Below, in pieces: positions 34,697-41,275 of a DNA stretch of 41,275 nucleotides. Position numbers and translations under genes: made by a program. The notes below the pieces were generated by a model, which was given only the letters and a program-made list of their open reading frames with translations, had not been told where the DNA came from and ran no database searches. This stretch comes from Ideonella sp. A 288 (lineage in GTDB: Bacteria; Pseudomonadota; Gammaproteobacteria; Burkholderiales; Burkholderiaceae_C). Numbering within the stretch: the stretch's first letter is position 1; every line of letters starts with the position of its first letter. The stretch spans positions 1 to 41,275 of the forward strand of contig NZ_MWLO01000140.1 in NCBI RefSeq assembly GCF_002198735.1, in the 5' to 3' direction.

Positions 34697-34703
34697 GGGG
34701 CGA

Positions 34704-35798
34704 TCAGGTGCCCTTGCTCACCGTGATGGTGGGGAACTTGGCGCTGAAATCCTTGGCCTTGTCGGCGATCTTCACGGCCACCTGGCGGGCCACGGCCTTG
34801 TAGATGGCGGCGATGTCGCCGTCGGGGTCGGCCACCACGGTGGGGCTGCCCGAATCGGCCTGCTGGCGGATCGACATGGTCAGCGGCAGCGCGCCCAGGT
34901 AGTCGAGGCCATGGTCGGCGGCCATCTTCTTGCCGCCGTCGGCGCCGAAGATGTGCTCGGTGTGGCCGCAGTTGGGGCAGCAGTACACCGCCATGTTCTC
35001 GACCAGGCCGAGGATGGGCACGCCCACCTTCTCGAACATGGTCAGGCCCTTCTTGGCGTCGATCAGCGCGATGTCTTGCGGCGTGGTCACGATGATGGCG
35101 CCGGTGATGGGCACGCGCTGGCTCAGCGTGAGCTGGATGTCGCCGGTGCCGGGCGGCATGTCGACGATCAGGTAGTCGACGTCGCGCCAGTTGGTCTGGC
35201 GCAGCAGTTGGTCGAGCGCCTGGGTGGCCATCGGGCCGCGCCAGATCATGGCCTGGTCGGGCTCGACCAGGAAGCCGATCGACATCACCTGCACGCCATG
35301 GCCGACCATCGGTTCCATGGTCTGGCCGTCGTTGCTCTCGGGCCGGCCGGTCACGCCCAGCATCATCGGCTGGCTGGGGCCGTAGATGTCGGCGTCGAGC
35401 ATGCCCACCGTGGCACCCTCGGCGGCCAGCGCCAGCGCCAGGTTGACGGCCGTGGTGCTCTTGCCCACGCCGCCCTTGCCCGAGGCCACCGCGATGATGT
35501 TCTTGACGCCGGGCAAGAGCTGAACGCCGCGCTGCACCGCATGCGCCAGGATCTTGACCGACACCGTGGCGCTGACGTTGCCCACGCCGGGCACCTTGCG
35601 CGCCGCATCGATCAGCGCCTTGCGCAGCACCGGGATCTGGCTCTTGGCCGGGTAGCCCAGCACGGCCTCGAACGACACCTCGTCGCCCTCCACCCGCAGG
35701 TTCTTGATCTGCTTGGTGCTGACCAGGTCCTTGCCCGTGTTGGGGTCGATGACGGTCTTCAGCGCGTCGAGCAGGGCGGTGTCGGTGGGAGCGGACAT
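34704..35798 (-). CDS. apbC: Mrp/ApbC iron-sulfur carrier ATPase
   Basis: The 364-residue protein has an N-terminal MIP18/DUF59 domain (residues 5-80), then a deviant Walker A (ASGKGGVGKSTTAVNLA), MLDADIYGPSQP, DYLIVDMPPGTGDIQLTLSQ and the Fe-S-binding CPNCG pair. Mrp/ApbC proteins carry [4Fe-4S] clusters to target enzymes in the cytosol. Length and motifs are normal. The ATG at 35798 is preferred over an upstream extension of 69 residues without homology. It is convergent with the CHAT-FHIPEP operon and marks the return to housekeeping genes. Confidence 0.95.
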   Translation of the reverse strand: MSAPTDTALLDALKTVIDPNTGKDLVSTKQIKNLRVEGDEVSFEAVLGYPAKSQIPVLRKALIDAARKVPGVGNVSATVSVKILAHAVQRGVQLLPGVKNIIAVASGKGGVGKSTTAVNLALALAAEGATVGMLDADIYGPSQPMMLGVTGRPESNDGQTMEPMVGHGVQVMSIGFLVEPDQAMIWRGPMATQALDQLLRQTNWRDVDYLIVDMPPGTGDIQLTLSQRVPITGAIIVTTPQDIALIDAKKGLTMFEKVGVPILGLVENMAVYCCPNCGHTEHIFGADGGKKMAADHGLDYLGALPLTMSIRQQADSGSPTVVADPDGDIAAIYKAVARQVAVKIADKAKDFSAKFPTITVSKGT

Positions 35799-35994
35799 GG
35801 ATGGGGGTCTCTCGGGGAGGGGAAGCGCCGGGCCGGCATGACTTGGCGCCCGAAGGCGCCAGTGGATGCGAAGTCTAGCGGAGCGCCCGGCGGCCATCGG
35901 GTGGTGGGTGTACTGATGGACCCAACATCGGCCGCAGCGGAGGGCCTGCGCGGCGCCTGCCGACGACCGGCCGCACGCCAAGATCGCCCGCGTT

Positions 35995-36999
35995 CTACAG
36001 GGCAACCCTCACGCAGTTGCGGCCTTCGCGCTTGGCCTCGTACATGGCGCTGTCGGCGCTGTGCAGCCAGCGGTCGGGGTCGAAGCCCGCCACCAGGGGG
36101 CTCACGCCGAGGCTCACCGTCACCGGCTGGTCGTCCAGCAGCGGGGCCTGCTCGATGCGCTGGCGCAGTTCTTCGGCGACGTGCATCGCGGCGTCCACCG
36201 TGATGCCGTCGAGCACCAGCACGAACTCCTCGCCGCCGACACGGAACAGCCGGTCGGTGCCTCGCACGCACGACTGCGCCAGCGCCACCACGTCGCGCAG
36301 CACCTGGTCGCCGACGGCATGGCCGTGGCGGTCGTTGACGGCCTTGAAATGGTCGATGTCGAACAACAGCAGCACGGCGCGCCGGGGTGCCTTGGCAGAG
36401 GTCAGGCGCTGCAGCGCGGCCTGCAGATCGCGCCGGTTGAAGGCGCCGGTGAGCGGGTCGGTGACGCTCTGCGTCACCAACTGCTGCTGCAACTCGCCGA
36501 TCACGCCCAGCACCACGTTGAGCAGCACCAGCATCAGGCCGGCCGAGCCGACGAAGCGCAGGCTGGTCGGCCCGCCGAACTGGAAGTAGCCGATCAGCGC
36601 CGACCCCGCCACCAGCAGCAGGCAGAACAGGTGCGCCTGGCGGCGCGGCAGCACCATGTAGAAGTACATCGACGCCGGAAAGGCCCAGTACAGCGGCGGC
36701 GCGCCGATGAAGTGCACCGACGCCACCACCGCGGCCAGGATCGAGGTCGCCAGAACGATGTAGGGCACCAGGGGCCGGCCGCGCGCCATCAGCGACCAGG
36801 CGTTGCCGCCGAACAGCACCGCCGCCAGCAGGTCCACCGCGGCCAGGCTGTAGCGGCCGCTCGTCACGTGGTACACGCTGAACGGCAGGATCAGCGCGAA
36901 AGCGATCAAACCGACGCGCGCAGTGATGCTCCCGCGCAGGCCCAGCAAGGCGTCGTGGGTGGACGCCGGGCTGTCCGCAGGTTCCACGCGCTCGCTCAT
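35995..36999 (-). CDS. Membrane-bound GGDEF diguanylate cyclase
   Basis: The 334-residue protein has six hydrophobic segments (residues 25-175, MASE-like sensor) followed by a GGDEF domain. The active site reads GGEEF and the substrate region DIDHFKAVNDRHGHAVGD is intact. The inhibitory I-site RGTD lies five residues before GGEEF, so feedback control by c-di-GMP is expected. It should synthesise c-di-GMP at the inner membrane. The ATG at 36999 is chosen; an ATG at 37044 would add 15 residues. It lies 73 bp downstream of the MauG-like gene on the same strand but is probably separately used. Confidence 0.9.
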   Translation of the reverse strand: MSERVEPADSPASTHDALLGLRGSITARVGLIAFALILPFSVYHVTSGRYSLAAVDLLAAVLFGGNAWSLMARGRPLVPYIVLATSILAAVVASVHFIGAPPLYWAFPASMYFYMVLPRRQAHLFCLLLVAGSALIGYFQFGGPTSLRFVGSAGLMLVLLNVVLGVIGELQQQLVTQSVTDPLTGAFNRRDLQAALQRLTSAKAPRRAVLLLFDIDHFKAVNDRHGHAVGDQVLRDVVALAQSCVRGTDRLFRVGGEEFVLVLDGITVDAAMHVAEELRQRIEQAPLLDDQPVTVSLGVSPLVAGFDPDRWLHSADSAMYEAKREGRNCVRVAL

Positions 37000-37072
37000 C
37001 CCTTGGTTTTCGGCCCGCGGCCGGCCGAAGCAAGCGGCCAGCACCTGGCAGGCTCGGCGAGCGTGACCCCGG

Positions 37073-38308
37073 TCACGGTCCGCGGGCCGGGCGGTCGGGC
37101 TGGCGGGCCGGCGCGCAGGCGCGTCGATCGGGGGCTGCGTTGGCGCAATCGGGCAGGCGTGGCGAGGTCAGCGCGCGCAGGAAGGCCACGATCGCGTCGC
37201 GGCCGTCATGGCCGACCGGCTGGGGCCGGAGGCGCGGATCCTGCAACGGGTCGGCCGGCCAGCCGCCGGCCAGGTAGTGATCGAGCACGTCTTCCAGCGT
37301 GTCGAACGAGCCGTCGTGCATGTAGGGCGCGGTGAGCGCCACGTTGCGCAGGCTGGGCGTGCGAAACGCCCGCGCGTCCGCCGCCTGCCCGGTGACCTCT
37401 TGCCGGCCCAGGTCGGCCGCGTCGGCAACGCCCACCCGGCGCAGCTCGTCGGGCGACAGCACCGCGTGCACGCCAGGGATCAGCTGCACCTGCACCTCGC
37501 GCTGGCGCAGGGCGTCGGTGCGCGCCTGGACGCCCGTGTTGTGGAAGTGTTGGTCGGTGAACAGCGCGTCCTGCGCGCCCACCGGGTGGCAGGACGAGCA
37601 TCCCAGCGACACGAAGAGCTCGAAGCCACGCCGCTGCTGCGCCGTCAGCGCATCGGCCTGGCCGCCAAAGCGCCAGCGGTCGAAGGGCGAGTCGGCCGCC
37701 AGCAGCGTGCGCTGATAGGCCGCCAACGCAGCGGCCATGCCGCGGGCCGTGGGCTGCGCCTGGCCAAACGCACGGCGGAACAGCCCGCGGTATGGCGGCC
37801 ATCGCGCCACGCGCGCCAGCACGCCGGCGATGTCGGGGTTGGCCATCTCGTCCGGGTGCAGCATCGGCATCAGCGCCTGCTCTTCCAGCGTGCCCGCGCG
37901 GCCATCGTGGAACAGCCGCTGCACGTGGGCCACGTTGAGCAGCGTGGGCGCGTTGCGGCGCAGGCTCACGCCTTCCATGCCGACGGACGTGCGCAGCTCG
38001 TTGACCGTGAAGGCCTGCTCCGGCACATGGCACATCGCGCACGACAGCGTGCCGTTGACCGACAGCCGGCGCTCGAAGAAGAGCGCCCGCCCCAGGGCCA
38101 CCTGCGCCGCGGCCGGGGCCGGCGCGGCCAGTGGCGGCAGGCCCAGAGTCGCCCCGACGGCAGCCGCCGTGGCGGCCAGCGGCGCCGCGAGCGGCGTGCC
38201 GTTGACCGCCGCGCTCGCTGACACGCCGACGGCCACGCCGATTGCCACAAACCGCGCCCCACGCATCGCGGCACGCCGTGCCGCCCGGCCGCTTCGAACG
38301 TCGCGCAT
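37073..38308 (-). CDS. MauG/cytochrome c peroxidase-like di-heme protein of the mtoX operon
   Basis: The 411-residue protein has an N-terminal export segment and two haem c motifs, CAMCH (about residue 90) and CSSCH (about 235). It has the peroxidase-family patterns LGRALFFERRLS, FHDGRAGTLEEQAL and APYMHDGSFDTLEDVLDHY. In methanethiol oxidase operons a MauG-like gene follows mtoX and sco, and it is thought to help mature the tryptophan-derived or copper site of MtoX, or to remove peroxide. The ATG at 38308 is taken; a GTG at 38314 is equally possible. It starts 15 bp after the sco stop. Confidence 0.88.
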   Translation of the reverse strand: MRDVRSGRAARRAAMRGARFVAIGVAVGVSASAAVNGTPLAAPLAATAAAVGATLGLPPLAAPAPAAAQVALGRALFFERRLSVNGTLSCAMCHVPEQAFTVNELRTSVGMEGVSLRRNAPTLLNVAHVQRLFHDGRAGTLEEQALMPMLHPDEMANPDIAGVLARVARWPPYRGLFRRAFGQAQPTARGMAAALAAYQRTLLAADSPFDRWRFGGQADALTAQQRRGFELFVSLGCSSCHPVGAQDALFTDQHFHNTGVQARTDALRQREVQVQLIPGVHAVLSPDELRRVGVADAADLGRQEVTGQAADARAFRTPSLRNVALTAPYMHDGSFDTLEDVLDHYLAGGWPADPLQDPRLRPQPVGHDGRDAIVAFLRALTSPRLPDCANAAPDRRACAPARQPDRPARGP

Positions 38309-38323
38309 CGCCACGGCACCCCG

Positions 38324-39058
38324 TCAGCGCCGCCAGCGCGGCAGCGCCTCGGCCTCGATGCGCAGCGTGTGCAGGTCGTTGACCACGGCCACCGGCTCCA
38401 GCGTGGCCACGCTGTACACCTCGCGCACCTGCCGCTGTGCATCGACGAGAACGATCTTGAGCAGGTGGTTCAGCGTGCGGGTGGCGTGCCCCTGGGCATC
38501 GGTTTCCACCGTGACGTCCTGGCCGAAGCCGGACAGCAAGGGCAACAGCCGCGGCACCGAGGCGGTGGTCAGGAAGCGCCAGCGCACGCGCTCGTCCCGG
38601 GCCCGCTCGCCACCGTACAGCGCCATCTGCGCCGGCGTGTCGTTGGTCGGGTCGAAGCTCAGGCTGATGAGTTGCGCGCGGGCGGCCAGCGCCGCGTCGC
38701 GCCGCACGGCGTCGTGAACCACCTCCATCGCGCGCCAGGCCAGGGGGCAGCCCTCGGGGTCGCGGCAGTAGGTGTACATGAACGACAGCACCGTCAGGCG
38801 CCCGACCAGCAAAGCGTGCAGCCGACGGGCCCGGCCGTCGCTGTCGATGACCTGGCCGTCGGGCGCCGCGAAGAGCCGAGGCAGGCGGTAGCTGCCGGGC
38901 GCCGGCAGGCGCGCCGTGTCCACCGCCGGGCGCCCACCGGCCAGGCGCGGCTGGTCGGCGTCTTTCGCGGCCCAGGCGGCCGGCCCGGTCACCCAGCCCA
39001 GCAGACCCAGGGCCCCCACCCGCACGCGCCACAGGCGCGCGGCGCTGTGCACAGGCAT
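38324..39058 (-). CDS. SCO1/SenC-like copper chaperone of the mtoX operon
   Basis: The 244-residue protein has a signal peptide ending AAWAAKD and a thioredoxin-like SCO fold: RLTVLSFMYTYCRDPEGCPLAW, ISLSFDPTNDTPAQM and HLLKIVLVD. The usual CxxxC copper site is expanded to C-x5-C (CRDPEGC), and the downstream conserved His is present in TLNHLLK. It probably delivers copper to methanethiol oxidase. It stands directly between mtoX (38-bp gap) and the MauG-like gene. The ATG at 39058 opens the signal peptide; the upstream frame is antisense to nothing recognisable but overlaps mtoX out of frame. Confidence 0.85.
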   Translation of the reverse strand: MPVHSAARLWRVRVGALGLLGWVTGPAAWAAKDADQPRLAGGRPAVDTARLPAPGSYRLPRLFAAPDGQVIDSDGRARRLHALLVGRLTVLSFMYTYCRDPEGCPLAWRAMEVVHDAVRRDAALAARAQLISLSFDPTNDTPAQMALYGGERARDERVRWRFLTTASVPRLLPLLSGFGQDVTVETDAQGHATRTLNHLLKIVLVDAQRQVREVYSVATLEPVAVVNDLHTLRIEAEALPRWRR

Positions 39059-39096
39059 CGCGATACCGGCCCTCGTGCCAGCGGCCCCCGTGCGCT

Positions 39097-40431
39097 TCAA
39101 CGCGCCTGCGCCACGCGCAGCGTGCCGGCGGCCGGGGCCACCTCGGCCAGGCTCTTGCCGGACGGCCGCGCGGTGAACTTCATGTGGTGCGCCCGACCGA
39201 GCTTCAGCTTGGCAAAGTCGACCTCGAACTTCTGCACCAGCGCCTTGCCGTCCCAGTCGTAGGCGCGCAGCACCTGCTCGTTGTCGTCGCCCTTCTTGTC
39301 CCAGTTGGCCAGCAGCGACGAGGTGATGTACACGCGCTTGCCATCCCAGCTTTGCGACACCATGTTCACCTGCTTGCCGGTGACCAGGGTGTAGGTTTCC
39401 TTGGGCGCCTCGGGGTTGCTCATGTCGAAGTAGCGCGTGGTGCCGTCCATGAAGGTGTTGACCCACAGGCCCTTGCCGTCGGCGGTGATGGAGATGTCCA
39501 CCGGCAGCGGGATCTTGGCCGGGTCGCCGATGGTGGCCACGTCTTTTGCCTGCCATTGGCCCTGCGCATCCTGCTTGACGAGCCACAGCTTGCTGGTCAG
39601 GGCGGTGGCGGTGACGGCCCAGTTGTCGCCCTCCTTCAGCGACCAGCGGATCTCGAGCGGCGCACCCGGCACGCTCAGCACCTTCAGCGGCTTCATCGCC
39701 TTCACGTCCCAGGCCACCATGGTGTTGCCGAAGCGCTTCATGGCTTCGCCGTCCTTCACCAGCTTGCCCAGGTCCATCATGTAGTTGTTCCAGCCGGTGA
39801 AGCTGGAGGTGAGCATGGTGTTCTTGGCCGGGTTGATGGCGATGTCGTAGCCGTAGCCGTCACCCTTGGCGCCGCCCAGCTCGCCAACCGGCATGGGGTA
39901 CTTGTCGACGATGTCGCCCTGGTTGTTGAACAGCACCAGGCCGGTGACGCCGCCGTGGTCCTTGGCGTTGGACAGCGCCTGCACCAGCATGCGCCCGGGC
40001 ATGGCGTAGAAGGTGTGCGGTCCGACGAAGCCGGTCTTGGCCGCCAGGTTGGAGATGGTCTTGGCAAGCTTCGGCTTCTCGGGGTTGGCCATGTCGAAGA
40101 CGAAGATCTTGTTGTCGTCCAGCCGGCCGGCCCACAGGAAGCGCCGGTCGTCGGTGAAGCCCATGTGGTGTGCCTCGCCGCGACCGGGCAGCACGATCTT
40201 GTGGATCACCTGGCCGTAGCGCGGGCTCTTGGGGTTGGCATCCACGGTGACGAGCTTGTCGTTGCCGTCGCCCAGGCCCTTGATGCCCAGCGTCCAGACA
40301 TGGACGAAGTCTTCCTGGCCCTTGATGAGCTTGGCCATGTACGGCGAGTTGCAGGTTTCGTCGGCCGCTGCCGACAGGGGCAGGCCGATGACCGCCGCGG
40401 CGACGGCGTTCATGATCCAGAGCTTGGTCAT
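39097..40431 (-). CDS. mtoX: Methanethiol oxidase (SBP56 family)
   Basis: The 444-residue protein has a signal peptide (MTKLWIMNAVAAAVIGLPLSAAA) and the SBP56/MtoX seven-bladed propeller pattern: ETCNSPYMAKLIKGQEDFVHVW, EAHHMGFTDDRRFLWAGRLDDNKI and GPHTFYAMPGRMLVQALSN. Later motifs are GYGYDIAINP, PVDISITADGKGLWVN and GRAHHMKF. The periplasmic copper enzyme oxidises methanethiol to formaldehyde, hydrogen sulfide and hydrogen peroxide. A GAGGAG site precedes the ATG. The mtoX-sco-mauG order is the one described for Hyphomicrobium and other methylated-sulfur degraders, which strengthens the call over a generic selenium-binding protein. Confidence 0.93.
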   Translation of the reverse strand: MTKLWIMNAVAAAVIGLPLSAAADETCNSPYMAKLIKGQEDFVHVWTLGIKGLGDGNDKLVTVDANPKSPRYGQVIHKIVLPGRGEAHHMGFTDDRRFLWAGRLDDNKIFVFDMANPEKPKLAKTISNLAAKTGFVGPHTFYAMPGRMLVQALSNAKDHGGVTGLVLFNNQGDIVDKYPMPVGELGGAKGDGYGYDIAINPAKNTMLTSSFTGWNNYMMDLGKLVKDGEAMKRFGNTMVAWDVKAMKPLKVLSVPGAPLEIRWSLKEGDNWAVTATALTSKLWLVKQDAQGQWQAKDVATIGDPAKIPLPVDISITADGKGLWVNTFMDGTTRYFDMSNPEAPKETYTLVTGKQVNMVSQSWDGKRVYITSSLLANWDKKGDDNEQVLRAYDWDGKALVQKFEVDFAKLKLGRAHHMKFTARPSGKSLAEVAPAAGTLRVAQAR

Positions 40432-40492
40432 AGGGTGTCTCCTCGTGGGGTGTACCGCGGCGAGAAGGACCTGGGCCCGCGGCTGGCTTATC

Positions 40493-40510
40493 ACATACCG
40501 AAAGGTATGT
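40493..40510. promoter_or_regulatory. Perfect palindrome upstream of mtoX, likely TetR operator
   Basis: ACATACC-GAAA-GGTATGT is a perfect 7-4-7 inverted repeat 62 bp upstream of the mtoX start and 30 bp past the stop of the TetR gene. On the minus strand it lies where the -10 region would follow the TTGACA at 40530-40535, so a bound repressor would block the promoter. Confidence 0.75.
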
Positions 40511-40529
40511 TTCGCCATCGGGCCTGGTT

Positions 40530-40535
40530 TGTCAA
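40530..40535 (-). promoter_or_regulatory. -35 element of the probable mtoX promoter
   Basis: A perfect TTGACA on the minus strand lies about 100 bp ahead of mtoX. A weak -10 (AAACAT, 17-bp spacer) overlaps the palindrome at 40493-40510. The -10 is a poor match, so only the -35 is confident. Confidence 0.5.
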
Positions 40536-40539
40536 TGCT

Positions 40540-41136
40540 TCATTCGATGTGCAGTGCAGCACGGGCATAGCGCTCGAATTGCTGCAGTGCACGCCGGATG
40601 CTGCCCGTCACTTCACGTGCACGGCCCACGTGCAGGGCCCCTTCGATGGTGTACAGCAACTGCTCGGCCAGTTGCCGCTCGCTGGTCAGCGGACGCTGCC
40701 CGGTGCGCCGCGCGATGCGCCTGAACTCGGCGGTGGACGCCTTGAGCCAGCGCTCCAGGCCCTGCTCGCATTGGCGCCTGATCGGCGAGCCGTCCTCGTA
40801 TTCCTGCGCCACGATCAGGAACAGGCAGCCGCGGCGAAACCACGGATCGCGTCCGTAGATGTGCCCGAGCGCCCCGAGGTAGGTCTGCAGGTGCTCCAGC
40901 GCCGTGGGCTGGATGGCCAGGTCCACCGCCGCCAGGCTGGCCGCGCCGCGATCGCCGAAGTGCTGCAGCATGGCCGAGACGAAGGCGTCCTTGTCCTGGA
41001 AGTGATGGAAGAAGGCGCCCTTGGTGACGCCGACCTCGGTGCACACGCTCTCCAGCGTCGTCTGCGTGGCGCCCTGGTTCAGCACCGCCGCGACACCGGC
41101 ATCCAGCAGATCGTTCTTGCGCGACGGGCGGGGCAT
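40540..41136 (-). CDS. TetR/AcrR-family repressor upstream of mtoX
   Basis: The 198-residue protein has an N-terminal TetR helix-turn-helix (LLDAGVAAVLNQGATQTTLE, then VGVTKGAFFHHFQDKDAFV, residues 10-52) and a helical ligand domain with two cysteines in a GCLFLIVAQEYEDGSPIRRQCEQG segment. Such regulators bind short palindromes and are released by a small ligand. The perfect palindrome just after its stop codon, over the mtoX promoter, makes mtoX-sco-mauG the likely target, with methanethiol or a product as possible ligand (inference). The ATG at 41136 starts at the conserved PRPSRKNDLLDAG. Confidence 0.88.
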   Translation of the reverse strand: MPRPSRKNDLLDAGVAAVLNQGATQTTLESVCTEVGVTKGAFFHHFQDKDAFVSAMLQHFGDRGAASLAAVDLAIQPTALEHLQTYLGALGHIYGRDPWFRRGCLFLIVAQEYEDGSPIRRQCEQGLERWLKASTAEFRRIARRTGQRPLTSERQLAEQLLYTIEGALHVGRAREVTGSIRRALQQFERYARAALHIE

Positions 41137-41275
41137 TCGGTCTCCGGGATTGTGGCGGGAAGCGCTGCGCGGCGAAGCACGAATTGTGCGTGCGGGCCAG
41201 TTTCGGTGCTCGCGAGGCAGCACGGGCCGAACCGGTTCCGGCGCCCGGACCGTACCACTGCACCCATGCCCACCC

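Noticed and set aside
37073-38308. Methylamine dehydrogenase maturation locus (mauG)
   Set aside because: No mau structural genes are present; the neighbours are mtoX and sco, so the MauG-like protein belongs to methanethiol oxidation.

Overview
The window is about 70% GC, with tightly packed genes and short divergent or convergent junctions. Protein content (UreABC/UreF/UreG, an mtoX-SCO-MauG operon, HupE/UreJ proteins, a FisR-like regulator) and an intergenic repeat of the Comamonadaceae/Leptothrix-Rubrivivax type suggest a Burkholderiales betaproteobacterium. The left seventh looks like the end of a plasmid-like or integrative conjugative element; the rest looks chromosomal. No rRNA, tRNA or CRISPR array was seen.

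Region 1 (1-6983), accessory: the 3' end of a gene, a StbB/TraL-type ATPase, a small membrane-anchored StbC/TraM-like protein, a ParD-ParE toxin-antitoxin pair with a perfect 17-bp operator, a small conserved accessory protein, a DUF932 protein, SSB, a zinc-ribbon protein and a MPN-type RadC. Two long gene-poor stretches (4141-5211 and 6103-6983) hold hairpins and short repeats. At about 7024 the first codons of a lamin-tail-like gene are fused to a truncated, frameshifted urtA (urea-binding protein), which marks a deletion or insertion junction.

Region 2 (7025-26226), urea, nickel and signalling: a minus-strand cassette of metal-handling type (His-rich secreted protein, HupE/UreJ-2, DUF6488-like protein, DMT transporter with a His-rich tail); a FisR-like sigma-54 regulator divergent from a lone Rieske protein; a response regulator coupled to a 1141-residue NCS1-permease/hybrid histidine kinase that is divergent from ureA-ureJ-ureB-ureC; a PTS EIIC-EAL fusion divergent from ureF; an RCC1-repeat lipoprotein; and ureG. 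ureD and ureE are absent from the window, and the accessory genes are interrupted by opposite-strand signalling and lipoprotein genes.

Region 3 (26339-34619), the most unusual: a four-gene plus-strand operon of an unknown 306-residue protein, a CHAT (caspase-like) protease with His229/Cys278, a 1326-residue TPR protein ending in an FlhA/FHIPEP-like domain, and a second FHIPEP-like protein. Neither FlhA-like protein has membrane segments and no other secretion gene is nearby, so a protease-centred conflict or stress-response system is my working hypothesis.

Region 4 (34676-41275): Mrp/ApbC Fe-S carrier, a six-TM GGDEF diguanylate cyclase, and a methanethiol oxidase operon (mtoX, SCO-like, MauG-like peroxidase) preceded by a TetR gene and a perfect 7-4-7 palindrome overlapping the likely mtoX promoter.
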